From NCBI RefSeq assembly GCF_009720385.1, contig NZ_ML769301.1:708911-772910 (forward strand): 64,000 nucleotides of DNA. Direction: 5' to 3'. The notes under the pieces are model-generated. The model was not told the origin of the DNA, ran no database searches, and saw only the letters and a program-made list of their open reading frames with translations. A program made the position numbers and the translations under genes. The stretch's first letter is position 1. Each line of letters starts with the position of its first letter. The DNA is from Catellatospora vulcania (lineage in GTDB: Bacteria; Actinomycetota; Actinomycetes; Mycobacteriales; Micromonosporaceae). Of the stretch, positions 9,414-17,719 are shown in pieces.

Positions 9414-10058
9414 TCAGCTCGCCACGTGGGCGGCGACGGCCGGATCGAGCACCTCGGCGGCGTCCCAGCCCGGATCGTCGCCGTCCGGGTCGACGACGGC
9501 GCCGAGGAACGCCTCCTCGACCGGCCGCAGCCGCTCCACCAGCGCCCCGAACGGGTACGCGGCGGTGAATCGGGCCGCCGTGCGCCCCACCAGCAGCACG
9601 GACAGCACCGAGCCGTCGTCGAACGGCAGGCCGGGGTGGAGGTCGCCGCCCCAGTACAGGACCGGGACCTCGGCGTCGCCGTCGGCGAACCGGCCCGCCC
9701 CGGCCAGCATCAGCAGGTCGGTCAAGGTGCCGTAGGCGTCGGCGTGGTAGTCGTACAGGTAGATCTCCAGCGCGCCGCCGTGGTGCCGGGCGAGCGTGAA
9801 ACCACCGACCGCCCGCGCCGCGAGCAGCTCCAACGGGGTCCGTGCCCGGTTCGCGAGGTAGACCGCGACCGCGGCCGGCGAATCGGCGATCGCGGTCAGC
9901 TCCCAATCAGGCGTGACGTCGCCGCCGGCCCAGCCGCGCCACACCTCGTCCGGGTTCACGATCACGTCGAGGTCCGGCAGGGGCGTGGCGAGCCACGCGT
10001 CGAACCCGTCCCGCGGCATGGGGACACGGGTCGCGAGCATGTAGGACCGGCCGCCCAC
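9414..10058 (-). CDS. Hypothetical 214-residue protein
   Basis: I do not recognise the family. The product is acidic and soluble, with many Trp, Tyr and Asp residues, no signal peptide and no membrane segment. The GTG at 10058 is chosen because GGAGGT lies 7 bases upstream; the ATG at 10040 would sit 22 bases from it. It converges exactly on the stress protein (stop codons back to back) and diverges from the SulP transporter gene, with about 100 bp between starts. Nothing in the sequence suggests an enzyme. Confidence 0.65.
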   Translation of the reverse strand: MGGRSYMLATRVPMPRDGFDAWLATPLPDLDVIVNPDEVWRGWAGGDVTPDWELTAIADSPAAVAVYLANRARTPLELLAARAVGGFTLARHHGGALEIYLYDYHADAYGTLTDLLMLAGAGRFADGDAEVPVLYWGGDLHPGLPFDDGSVLSVLLVGRTAARFTAAYPFGALVERLRPVEEAFLGAVVDPDGDDPGWDAAEVLDPAVAAHVAS

Positions 10059-10159
10059 CAGGCACCTCCGTCGTCGTCGGACCGGCACGACCGTAGCGGA
10101 TCACGATCGGAGGGGAACGCCGGGGTTTCGCGGCGGTGCGCCATAAGGTACAAGTGACC

Positions 10160-11851
10160 ATGGCCGACAGACCACGATGGATCCCGCAGGCGCCCGGTGT
10201 GGTGACCCTGCGCGCCTACGACCGCACCTGGCTGCGCGGGGACGTGCTCGCCGGGGCGACGGTCGCGGCATACCTGATCCCGCAGGTGATGGCGTACTCC
10301 GGCCTGGCCGGCCTGCCGCCCGTGGCGGGGCTCTGGGCGGCCCTGCCCGCGCTGGCGCTGTACGCCCTGCTCGGCTCGTCGCGGCAGCTGTCCGTCGGTC
10401 CGGAGTCCACCACCGCCCTGATGACGGCCACCGTCATCGGCCCGCTGGCCGCGGGCGACCCGGGCCGGTACGCCGCGCTGGCGGCGGGCCTGGCCGTCAT
10501 CGTCGGCCTGCTGTGCCTGGTCTGCTGGGCGATCCGGCTCGGTTTCGTGGCCGACCTGCTGTCCAAGCCGATCCTGGTCGGCTACATGGCCGGCGTCGCC
10601 ATCATCATGATCATCGGTCAGCTGGAGCGGCTGACCGGCGTCCCGGTCGACGGCGGCACCCTGCTGGGCGAGGTCTGGGCGTTCCTCAAGGGCATCGGCC
10701 AGATCCACCTGGGCACGGTCGTGCTCGGCGCGCTGGTGCTGGCCTTCCTCTACCTGGTGCAGCGGCAGTTCCCGAAGCTGCCCGGTCCGCTGCTGGCGGT
10801 GCTGCTGGCCACGGCGGCGACCGCGCTGTTCGGGCTGCAGGACTACGGCATCGCGACCATCGGGAAGATCCCGTCGGGGCTGCCTCCGTTCGCCCTGCCC
10901 GACCTGACCGACTTCACCGACCTGCTGCTGCCGGCGGTGGGCGTGATGCTGGTCGGCTACACCGACAACATGCTCACCGCCCGCGCGTTCGCGGCCCGCC
11001 ACCGCCAGGAGGTCGACGCCGACCAGGAGCTGCTCGCGCTCGGCGTGGCGAACCTCGGGTCGGGTGTGCTGCGCGGCTTCCCGGTCAGCAGCAGCGGCAG
11101 CCGCACCGCGCTGGCCGACGCCGCAGGCGCGCGCAGCCAGGTGTACTCGCTGACCGCCCTGGTGCTGGTCGTCTGCACGCTGCTGTTCGCCAGCCCGGTG
11201 CTGTCGGCGTTCCCGACCGCGGCCCTGGGCGCGATCATCGTGTACGCCGCCCTGCGCCTGATCGACCTGCCCGGTTTCCGCAAGCTGGCCTCGTTCCGGC
11301 GCAGCGAGCTGCTGCTGGCCCTGGCCGCGTTCGGCGGGGTGCTGCTGTTCGACATCCTCTACGGCGTGCTGGCCGCGGTGGCGCTGTCGGTCGCCGAGAT
11401 GCTGGCCCGGGTCGCCCGGCCGCACGACGCGGTGCTGGGCATCGTGCCCGGGGTGGCCGGCATGCACGACATCGAGGACTACCCGCAGGCGCGCACCGTG
11501 CCCGGTCTGATGATCTACCGGTACGACTCGCCGCTGTTCTTCGCCAACGCCCAGGACCTGCGGCGGCGGGCCCTGGCCTCGGTCAGCCAGGCCCCGGACG
11601 TGAAGTGGTTCGTGCTGAACGCCGAAGCCATCGTCGAGGTCGACATCACCGCCATGGAGGCGGTCGAGGAGCTGCGCAACGAGCTGGCACAGCGCGACAT
11701 CGTGTTCGGCATGGCCCATGTCAAACAGGAACTGATGGACGAAATGGTGTCATTCGGGTTGGCGGAGGCGGTCGGCCGGGACCGGATCTTCCACACCCTG
11801 CCGACGGCCGTCGCCGCATACCGCGCCGAACACCCGGAAACCACCGTCTGA
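10160..11851 (+). CDS. SulP-family anion transporter with STAS domain
   Basis: The 563-residue membrane protein has about 12-14 hydrophobic segments. The SulP signature lies in the N-terminal part (VAAYLIPQVMAYSGLAGLPP, with SVGPEST after it). A cytoplasmic STAS domain covers roughly the last 120 residues (KWFVLNAEAIVEVDITAM). Family members carry sulfate, bicarbonate or other anions by proton or sodium coupling; the substrate here is unknown. In M. tuberculosis the SulP protein Rv1739c is encoded beside the DUF1876 protein Rv1738, and here a DUF1876 gene lies two genes downstream. The ATG at 10160 gives the typical family N-terminus; an upstream in-frame start would add eight residues. Confidence 0.92.
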   Translation: MADRPRWIPQAPGVVTLRAYDRTWLRGDVLAGATVAAYLIPQVMAYSGLAGLPPVAGLWAALPALALYALLGSSRQLSVGPESTTALMTATVIGPLAAGDPGRYAALAAGLAVIVGLLCLVCWAIRLGFVADLLSKPILVGYMAGVAIIMIIGQLERLTGVPVDGGTLLGEVWAFLKGIGQIHLGTVVLGALVLAFLYLVQRQFPKLPGPLLAVLLATAATALFGLQDYGIATIGKIPSGLPPFALPDLTDFTDLLLPAVGVMLVGYTDNMLTARAFAARHRQEVDADQELLALGVANLGSGVLRGFPVSSSGSRTALADAAGARSQVYSLTALVLVVCTLLFASPVLSAFPTAALGAIIVYAALRLIDLPGFRKLASFRRSELLLALAAFGGVLLFDILYGVLAAVALSVAEMLARVARPHDAVLGIVPGVAGMHDIEDYPQARTVPGLMIYRYDSPLFFANAQDLRRRALASVSQAPDVKWFVLNAEAIVEVDITAMEAVEELRNELAQRDIVFGMAHVKQELMDEMVSFGLAEAVGRDRIFHTLPTAVAAYRAEHPETTV

Positions 11852-11913
11852 GTCACGGAAGTCCTGGTCACGGCGGGCCCAACGGGACGACCATGGTGGG
11901 GGAGGGTGCCACC

Positions 11914-12570
11914 ATGTTCCAGAACCGCACGGACGCAGGACACCGCTTGGCGCAGCGCCTGACCTGGCTCCACGATGCCGACGTGGTCGTGCTCGGGCTG
12001 CCCCGCGGCGGCGTCGTCGTCGCGGTGGAGGTCGCCCGCGCCCTCAACGCCCCGCTGGACGTGCTCGTGGTGCGCAAACTCGGCGTGCCGTACCAGCCCG
12101 AGGTGGCCATGGGCGCGATCGGCGAGGACGGCGTCCGGGTGCTCAACCCGAGCGTGCTGGCGGCGGCGGGCGTCACGCCCGAGGCTCTCGACCGCGTGGA
12201 GCAGGCCGAACGGATCGAGTTGGAGCGCCGGGTGCAGCGTTTCCGGCACGGCCGCGACGCCGAGTCGCTCGCCGAGCGCACCGTCGTGATCGTCGACGAC
12301 GGCGTGGCCACCGGTGCCACCGCCCGCGCCGCCTGCGAGATCGCCCGCGCCCGGGGTGCGTCCCGGGTGGTGCTGGCGGTGCCGGTGGCTGCCGCGGACA
12401 CCGCCGCCGAGCTGGCCTCGGTCGCCGACGAGGTGGTCTGCCTGGAGACCCCGGAGCTGTTCATGGCCGTCGGCGAGCGCTACGCCGACTTCCGGCAGAC
12501 CTCGGACGAGGAGGTCGTGGCGCTGCTGGAGGGCTCAGCCCACATCCTGGAAGGCAGGCACCCGCAATGA
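11914..12570 (+). CDS. Phosphoribosyltransferase-domain protein
   Basis: The 218-residue protein has a type I phosphoribosyltransferase fold. [13 protein letters not shown] and [22 protein letters not shown] form the N-terminal part, and [16 protein letters not shown] is the PRPP-binding loop with its acidic pair. It resembles the N-terminal half of M. tuberculosis Rv0571c, a phosphoribosyltransferase/dienelactone-hydrolase fusion in the dormancy regulon. A hydrolase like the C-terminal half of that fusion is encoded separately at 33815. A strong GGGGGAGGG site precedes the ATG. The stop overlaps the start of the DUF1876 gene (ATGA). The nucleobase substrate is unknown. Confidence 0.88.
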   Translation: MFQNRTDAGHRLAQRLTWLHDADVVVLGLPRGGVVVAVEVARALNAPLDVLVVRKLGVPYQPEVAMGAIGEDGVRVLNPSVLAAAGVTPEALDRVEQAERIELERRVQRFRHGRDAESLAERTVVIVDDGVATGATARAACEIARARGASRVVLAVPVAAADTAAELASVADEVVCLETPELFMAVGERYADFRQTSDEEVVALLEGSAHILEGRHPQ

Positions 12571-12839
12571 CCACCATGAAGCGCTGGAACATCGAGGTCT
12601 TCGTCGGCGAGGACGAGGGCCGCACCTACGCCGAGGCCCGTTTGCTCGACAACGAGATCGGCGACCGGCTCATCGGCGTCGGCCGGGCCAAGCTCAACCC
12701 CGACGACCACGACATCCCCGAGATCGGCGACGAGCTCGCCGTGGCACGGGCGCTGTCCGACCTCGGCCACCGCCTGCTGGTCGTCGCCGCCGGTGACATC
12801 CAGCACGCGACCAGGGAGAAGGTACGGCTCACACATTGA
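12567..12839 (+). CDS. DUF1876 protein (Rv1738-like)
   Basis: The 90-residue protein matches DUF1876: [47 protein letters not shown]. The characterised relative is M. tuberculosis Rv1738, a highly hypoxia-induced protein whose structure resembles ribosome hibernation-promoting factors. A role in ribosome silencing here is therefore inferred from that relative. The gene is translationally coupled to the phosphoribosyltransferase gene by a 4-base overlap. Length and motifs appear complete. Confidence 0.9.
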   Translation: MTTMKRWNIEVFVGEDEGRTYAEARLLDNEIGDRLIGVGRAKLNPDDHDIPEIGDELAVARALSDLGHRLLVVAAGDIQHATREKVRLTH

Positions 12840-12887
12840 CATGCCAGGGCGCGTTAGCGCCGACCGGTCGAGGGGTAGGGGGCGCGG

Positions 12888-13352
12888 ATGACGAACTTCC
12901 GGATCGTGGTCGGGGTCGACGGTTCCGAGGGCGGTCGGCGTGCGCTCCGCTGGGCGGTGCACGAGGCGGCCGGACGGGGCGGCACCGTGCAGGCCGTGGC
13001 GGCCTGGCGGTGGGACGAGACCGACGACGACATCATCGGTTCGGCCGCGCGCGAGGTCACCAGCGACATGCTCGACCGGGAGCTGGGCGCGCTGCCGTCG
13101 TTCCAGCGCGAGGGTGTGGCCATCGCGGGTGAGGTGGTCGAGGGCAGGCCCGCCGACGTGCTCGCCGCCGCGGCCGCGAACGCCGACCTGCTCGTGCTCG
13201 GCAGCCACGGGACCAGCCGGCTGATGCACACCGTGCTCGGTTCGGTCAGTGAGGAGTGCATCGGCAAGGCCAACTGCCCGGTCGTGGTCGTCCCCGTCGG
13301 CCACGAGATGCCGCACGCCGCCGAGCTGGCGGTGCCCGACTCCGCGAGCTGA
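12888..13352 (+). CDS. Single-domain universal stress protein
   Basis: The 154-residue UspA protein has the N-terminal IVVGVDGSEGG strand-loop and a C-terminal ATP-binding-type loop, GSHGTSRLMHTVLGSVSEE. In this loop the residues between the glycines differ from the tandem protein at 8490 (no second GxG), so nucleotide binding may be weaker. A GGGG-rich site precedes the ATG at 12888. It ends the rightward run that starts with the SulP gene and converges on the TetR gene with a 4-base gap. Confidence 0.92.
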   Translation: MTNFRIVVGVDGSEGGRRALRWAVHEAAGRGGTVQAVAAWRWDETDDDIIGSAAREVTSDMLDRELGALPSFQREGVAIAGEVVEGRPADVLAAAAANADLLVLGSHGTSRLMHTVLGSVSEECIGKANCPVVVVPVGHEMPHAAELAVPDSAS

Positions 13353-13356
13353 CCGG

Positions 13357-13926
13357 TCAGCGGGAAGCGCTGAGGCCGTCGAGGATGACGGTGACGACCC
13401 GATCCCGGGCCGCCGGGTCGGCAGCGAGCGGCTCTGTCGCCCGCGACGCCCCGATCAGCAGGCTCATCAGGTCCGTGACGGTCAGTTCGGGGCGCACCCC
13501 GCCGTCGCGTTGCGCCCGCTCCAGCAGTACGCCGAGGGCGGCGCGCAGGCGGGCGCCGATACCCGAGGCCGCGTCCGCCGGGCTGATGCCCGCGCCGGCG
13601 AGGGCCTGGGCGAGCGCGTTCTTGGCGGCCGACCCCTCGACCGCGCCCCGGAAGAATCCGCGCAGGGCGGCCGTCGGCTCGGGCGCGGTCGCGAGTTCCC
13701 CCGCCTGTGCCGCCAGGTGTTCCAGCCGGTCCAGGTAGACCGCGGTCAGCAGGTCTTCCTTGGTGGGGAAGTGCCGGAACACGGTGCCGGGGCCGACCCC
13801 GGCGGCGCGGGCGATCTGTTCGGTGCTCGCCGCGGTGCCGTGCTCGGCGAACACCGCCGACGCGGCGTCGAGCACGCGGGCGCGGTTGCGGCGCGCGTCG
13901 GCCCGCAGCGGCTTCTCGTCGACCAT
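13357..13926 (-). CDS. TetR-family transcriptional repressor
   Basis: The 189-residue protein has an N-terminal TetR helix-turn-helix (about residues 10-55, with ARVLDAASAVF, TEQIARAAGVGPGTVFRHFPTK cut by me into two motifs: TEQIARAAGVG and TVFRHFPTK). The C-terminal ligand domain is of the type found with SnoaL-like or oxidoreductase partners. The ATG at 13926 follows GAGGGAG. The gene diverges from a SnoaL-like gene, and two operator-like palindromes lie between them, so self-repression and repression of that neighbour are likely. The ligand is unknown. Confidence 0.9.
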   Translation of the reverse strand: MVDEKPLRADARRNRARVLDAASAVFAEHGTAASTEQIARAAGVGPGTVFRHFPTKEDLLTAVYLDRLEHLAAQAGELATAPEPTAALRGFFRGAVEGSAAKNALAQALAGAGISPADAASGIGARLRAALGVLLERAQRDGGVRPELTVTDLMSLLIGASRATEPLAADPAARDRVVTVILDGLSASR

Positions 13927-13935
13927 CAGGCTCCC

Positions 13936-13965
13936 TCGACAAACGGAGTGATCAGTCCGTATAGT
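13936..13965 (+). promoter_or_regulatory. Sigma70-type promoter for the SnoaL-like gene
   Basis: TCGACA (13936-13941) and TATAGT (13960-13965) are separated by 18 bases, each one mismatch from consensus. The first TetR operator copy fills the spacer, so bound repressor would block RNA polymerase. Confidence 0.65.
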
Positions 13966-13990
13966 CCTACTACCCGGAGTGATCACTCCG
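13944..13990. promoter_or_regulatory. Double TetR operator
   Basis: A perfect 16-base palindrome, CGGAGTGATCACTCCG, lies at 13975-13990. A copy with one mismatch, CGGAGTGATCAGTCCG, lies at 13944-13959. The centres are 31 bp apart (three helical turns), which puts both sites on the same face of DNA between the divergent TetR and SnoaL-like genes. This is the expected layout for an autoregulated TetR repressor. Confidence 0.8.
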
Positions 13991-14018
13991 ATTATGCCCT
14001 GGCCGAGGGGAGCCCGCC

Positions 14019-14417
14019 ATGCTCACCCCGCGAGAACTGTTCGACCGGCGCGTCCGGCTCATCGAGGAGAGCCGGTGGGCCGAGCTGATCGACCAGTACA
14101 CCGAAGACGCCGTCGTTGAGATGCCGTTCGCGACACCCGCCCCGGTACGCCTGGAGGGGCGGAACCAGATCGCCGCGCATCTGTCCCGGGCCGAACGGCT
14201 GCCGTTGCGCTTCACGGTCCGTGACGTGGTGCTGCACGAGACCGCCGATCCGCGGGTGCTGATCGCCGAGTACGGCTACCGGCTCACCAACACCGACACC
14301 GGGCAGACGGCCGACGTGGCCAACATCCAGACGTTCCGGATCAGCGGCGGCCGCATCACGCACACCCGTGACTTCCACGACCACCGGGCGATCGGCCGCC
14401 TGCTCGGCCACGGCTGA
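14019..14417 (+). CDS. SnoaL-like / nuclear-transport-factor-2-fold protein
   Basis: The 132-residue protein has the SnoaL-like cone-shaped fold pattern: a helix (RELFDRRVRLIEESRWAELI), then YTEDAVVEMPFATP, GRNQIAAHL and repeated strands ending GGRITHTRDFHDH. Such proteins are small-molecule isomerases, hydrolases or ligand-binding proteins. GAGGGGAG precedes the ATG. Two TetR operator copies lie upstream, so it is probably the target of the adjacent repressor and may act on the repressor's ligand. That link is inference. Confidence 0.82.
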   Translation: MLTPRELFDRRVRLIEESRWAELIDQYTEDAVVEMPFATPAPVRLEGRNQIAAHLSRAERLPLRFTVRDVVLHETADPRVLIAEYGYRLTNTDTGQTADVANIQTFRISGGRITHTRDFHDHRAIGRLLGHG

Positions 14418-14464
14418 ACCGTTGGGAAGCGGATCTGTCGGACTCCGGGTGCAGGATGGACGGC

Positions 14465-15094
14465 ATGGACAAACCGGAGATCGTATCCGCCGACCAGTGG
14501 CAGCAGGCCCGTGACGACCTGCTCAAGGCGGAGAAGGAACTGACCCGAGCGCAGGACGCGCTGGCCGCCCGGCGTCGTCGCCTGCCGATGGTGAAGTTCG
14601 ACAAGCCGTACACGTTCGACACCCCCGACGGCGCCCGCAGCCTGCTCGACCTCTTCGACGGCCGCGACGAGCTGGTGGTCTACCAGTTCATGGATCGCGG
14701 CCCCAAGCACTACTGCCCCGGCTGCACCTGGTTCACCGACAGCGTGCCGGTGCACGCGCTGCCCCTGCTGGCCGACCGCGGCATCACCTGGCTGACGGTG
14801 TCCAACATGCCGCTGGCGCAGATCGAGGCGTACAAGGCCGAGCGCGGCTGGACGCTGCCGTTCGTGTCGTCGCACGGCACGTCGTTCTCCGACGACTGCG
14901 GCGCGGGCGGCGGTTTCATGCTCAGCGTGTTCCTGCGCGACGGCGACGACGTCTACCGCACCTACAACACCACCTCCCGCGGGGTCGACCGGCTGGTCTT
15001 CACCAACAGCATCATGGACCTGGCCCCGTACGGCCGGATGCAGGACTGGGAGGACTCCCCGGACGGGTGGCCGCAGCACCCCACGTACGGCTGA
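14465..15094 (+). CDS. DUF899 thioredoxin-fold protein
   Basis: The 209-residue protein belongs to DUF899, a thioredoxin/peroxiredoxin-like family of unknown function. It has the family N-terminus PEIVSADQWQQAR, an ELTRAQDALAARRRRLPMV segment, and the core YQFMDRGPKHYCPGCTWFTD with a CPGC pair in the place of a redox motif. I prefer the ATG at 14465 to that at 14456 because AGGA sits 9 bases before it. A paralogue lies at 40311. A strong hairpin terminator follows. It may be redox-active, but this is not shown. Confidence 0.85.
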   Translation: MDKPEIVSADQWQQARDDLLKAEKELTRAQDALAARRRRLPMVKFDKPYTFDTPDGARSLLDLFDGRDELVVYQFMDRGPKHYCPGCTWFTDSVPVHALPLLADRGITWLTVSNMPLAQIEAYKAERGWTLPFVSSHGTSFSDDCGAGGGFMLSVFLRDGDDVYRTYNTTSRGVDRLVFTNSIMDLAPYGRMQDWEDSPDGWPQHPTYG

Positions 15095-15119
15095 CTGTCG
15101 GGAACCCGCACCGGCGGCA

Positions 15120-15148
15120 GCCGCCCACGGCACCGTGCCGTGGGCGGC
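15120..15148. terminator. Hairpin terminator after DUF899 gene
   Basis: GCCGCCCACGGCAC and GTGCCGTGGGCGGC form a perfect 14-base dyad around one central base, 25 bp after the DUF899 stop. A U-tract is absent, as is common in actinobacteria. Confidence 0.7.
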
Positions 15149-15269
15149 CGCCACCGGATCTGCCCTGGTGACGCCGCTGACGGCGCGGCCACGGACCCTG
15201 TCGGAGGGTGCGTACGACGGTGAACGGCCGATGGCGTGCGGCCGACGCCGCAAGTTAGAGTCTGCGTCC

Positions 15270-16379
15270 GTGACGCCACTGTCCGGCGCGATCGACCCGC
15301 GCCGCAACTCCCTCAACGCCCTGCGGCTGCTGTTCGCGGCCGCGGTGATCGTGTCCCACGCGCCGCAGGTGGCCGGGTGGCGCGACCCCTACAAGTGGGG
15401 CGATCTGGAGATCGGCGGCTGGGCGGTGGCCGGCTTCTTCGCGATCTCCGGCTGGCTGATCACGGGCAGTCGGCTGCGGCTGGACATGCGGCAGTTCCTG
15501 TGGAACCGGGTGGTGCGCATCTACCCCGGCTACTGGGCGGCGCTCGCGGTCACCGCGTTCGTGATCGCGCCGATGTCGCTGGCGTTCGACGCCGGAGCGG
15601 CCTGGGACCCGGTGTCGGCGCTGCGCTACGTGTTCGCCAACGCGACCCTGGTCGAGGTCCAGCACAAGATCCAGACCACGCTGGTGACCGCGCCCTACGA
15701 CGCGACCTGGAACCTGTCGCTGTGGACGCTCATGTACGAGTTCGCCTGCTACGTCGGCGTCGGCGTGCTGCTGTCGTTCGGCTACGCGCGCCGCGAGCGC
15801 TGGGTGACCCTCGCGGTGTTCGGCGTCCTCGCCGCGGGCACGGCCGCGTTCGAGCTCACCGACGCGGACGTGCCCGGCATCGTGGGGATGAGCTTCCGGC
15901 TCGGCGGGTTCTTCCTGGCCGGGGCGGTGCTCAAGCGCTACGCCGACGTCATCCCGTCGGTGTGGTGGCTGGCCGCGGCCGCGACCGCGGTGCTCGGCGT
16001 GCTGTGGGCGACCGGCACCGTGAAGGCGTTCGCGGCGCTGCCGCTGGGCTACCTCACCATGTACCTGGGTGGGCGGCTGCCGCTGCACAAGGTCGGGCGG
16101 CGCAACGACATCTCGTACGGCGTGTACATCTACGCGTTCCCGCTGCAGCAGTTGCTCGCGATGGCCGGGGCGACCGCCTGGGGCGTGGTCGGCTACATCG
16201 CCGCGACCCTGGTGGCGGTCGTGCCGTTCGCGGCGGCGAGCTGGTTCGCCGTGGAGAGGCCCGCGCTGCGGTTCAAGGACCTCGGCCGCCGCGGGACCGC
16301 AGTCCCCGCCGCGCCGAGTGCTCCGGCCCAGCCCGTGGCTGCTGACGTGACCATGGAGATCCCGGTCGCCCGGCCGTGA
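15270..16379 (+). CDS. Acyltransferase 3 family membrane protein
   Basis: The 369-residue protein has about ten transmembrane segments and the acyltransferase-3 (OafA/NodX-like) pattern: RNSLNALRLLFAAAVIVSHA at the N-terminus with the conserved R-x-L-A-...-H, FFAISGWLITGSR, and NRVVRIYPGYW. Such enzymes O-acylate sugars or antibiotics at the membrane. The GTG at 15270 sits nine bases after a TAGAGT -10 box (15256-15261), so the message may be leaderless; the longer open frame starting at 15135 overlaps a terminator and is rejected. The tail is Ala/Pro-rich. The acceptor is unknown. Confidence 0.85.
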   Translation: MTPLSGAIDPRRNSLNALRLLFAAAVIVSHAPQVAGWRDPYKWGDLEIGGWAVAGFFAISGWLITGSRLRLDMRQFLWNRVVRIYPGYWAALAVTAFVIAPMSLAFDAGAAWDPVSALRYVFANATLVEVQHKIQTTLVTAPYDATWNLSLWTLMYEFACYVGVGVLLSFGYARRERWVTLAVFGVLAAGTAAFELTDADVPGIVGMSFRLGGFFLAGAVLKRYADVIPSVWWLAAAATAVLGVLWATGTVKAFAALPLGYLTMYLGGRLPLHKVGRRNDISYGVYIYAFPLQQLLAMAGATAWGVVGYIAATLVAVVPFAAASWFAVERPALRFKDLGRRGTAVPAAPSAPAQPVAADVTMEIPVARP

Positions 16380-16458
16380 CGTCGCCTGCGGGTGTCCACC
16401 TCGGATGACACAATGAATCGGTGACATTTCCGGGCAGATCACCCGCTCCCGCCGTGGG

Positions 16459-17670
16459 GTGCCCGTGTACGGGCTGATCGGCCTGGCGGTGGTGCTGATC
16501 GCCTGGGCGGCGGTGTCGGCGCGCGCGGCGCGGTACAGCGTCACCGTCCCGATCGCGCTGCTGCTGGCGGGCCTGCTGCTGGCGGGCGGCGACGACGCGC
16601 CGGTCCACGTGGACGTGTTCTCGCCGGCCGTGCAGCACCTGCTGCAGCTCACGCTCGCCCTGATCCTGTTCACCGACGCCACCGAGATCAGCCTGCGCCG
16701 CCTGTGGTCGGCGGGCCGCCTGCCACTGCGGCTGCTGCTCGTCGGCTTCCCGCTGACCGTGCTGGCCGGCGTCGTGGCCGGCACGGCCCTGTTCCCGCAC
16801 GCGAGCGTATGGGTCATCGCCCTGGTCGCGGCCGCGCTGACCGCCACCGACGCGAGCCTGGCGTCCGTGCTCGTGCGCGACGAGCGCATCCCGCACGAAC
16901 TGCGCACGGCGGTGACGGTCGAGAGCGGTCTCAACGACGGCCTGGCGGCTCCGCTCGTGGTCTTCTTCGCCGCCGCGGCCGCGGCCGCGGGAACCGAACG
17001 CGGCCCCGGCGCCGTGCTCGGCCACACGATCGCCGAACTGGTGATCGCGCTGGTGGTGGGCGTGGCCGCGGGAGCGGGCGCGGGATGGCTGCTCCGGTGG
17101 GCACGACGGCGGGGGTGGAGCGCGGCGCGGTCGGAGCGGCTGGCCTACCTGGCGATCGGGGTGCTGGTCTTCGAGGCGACCCATGCGCTGCACGGCAACG
17201 GCATCGTCGCGGCGTTCGTCGCGGGTCTGTCCGTCCGGGCGGTCGACCGGGACCTGCCCGAGAAACACCTGCAGACCTCGCACGACGTGGTCGCGCTGCT
17301 GTCGGCGGGGGTCTGGTTCGCCTTCGGCTCGCTGATCCCGCGCACCCTGGCCGACCTCGCGACCTGGCGTGTCCTGCTGTACGCCTTGCTGAGCCTCACC
17401 GTCGTGCGGATGCTGCCGGTCGCGCTGAGCCTGGTCGGGCTGCGCCGCTACCCGCGCGAGGTGTGGCTGCTGTCCTGGCTCGGCCCGCGCGGGCTGCCCA
17501 GCGTGATCTTCGCACTGATCGGCGCGCAGCAGCTCACCGGCGTGCCCGCGCAGCTGGCGGTCAGCCTCATCATGGCCACGGTCCTGCTGAGCGTGCTGGC
17601 CCACGGGCTGTCGGCGATCCCGATCGCCGAGCGGTGGAGCAGCCCGGCGCCGGTGGCACCGCCGCGCTGA
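16459..17670 (+). CDS. CPA-type Na+(K+)/H+ antiporter
   Basis: The 403-residue protein has about 12 transmembrane segments and the cation:proton antiporter signatures ALILFTDATEI, ALTATDASLASVLVRD (the TDAS acidic pair region) and TVESGLNDGLAAPLV. It should exchange monovalent cations for protons across the cell membrane. The start is uncertain: GTG 16459 or GTG 16465, neither with a strong ribosome site. A hairpin terminator separates it from the converging P-type ATPase gene. Confidence 0.88.
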   Translation: MPVYGLIGLAVVLIAWAAVSARAARYSVTVPIALLLAGLLLAGGDDAPVHVDVFSPAVQHLLQLTLALILFTDATEISLRRLWSAGRLPLRLLLVGFPLTVLAGVVAGTALFPHASVWVIALVAAALTATDASLASVLVRDERIPHELRTAVTVESGLNDGLAAPLVVFFAAAAAAAGTERGPGAVLGHTIAELVIALVVGVAAGAGAGWLLRWARRRGWSAARSERLAYLAIGVLVFEATHALHGNGIVAAFVAGLSVRAVDRDLPEKHLQTSHDVVALLSAGVWFAFGSLIPRTLADLATWRVLLYALLSLTVVRMLPVALSLVGLRRYPREVWLLSWLGPRGLPSVIFALIGAQQLTGVPAQLAVSLIMATVLLSVLAHGLSAIPIAERWSSPAPVAPPR

Positions 17671-17684
17671 TGCCCGTGCGCAGG

Positions 17685-17708
17685 CGGTGTGGGGGAGACC
17701 CCACACCG
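17685..17708. terminator. Bidirectional hairpin terminator
   Basis: CGGTGTGGGG and CCCCACACCG form a perfect 10-base stem around a GAGA (GNRA-type) tetraloop. It lies between two converging genes (stops at 17670 and 17720) and can serve both. Confidence 0.8.
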
Positions 17709-17719
17709 GCGGTCGAGAC

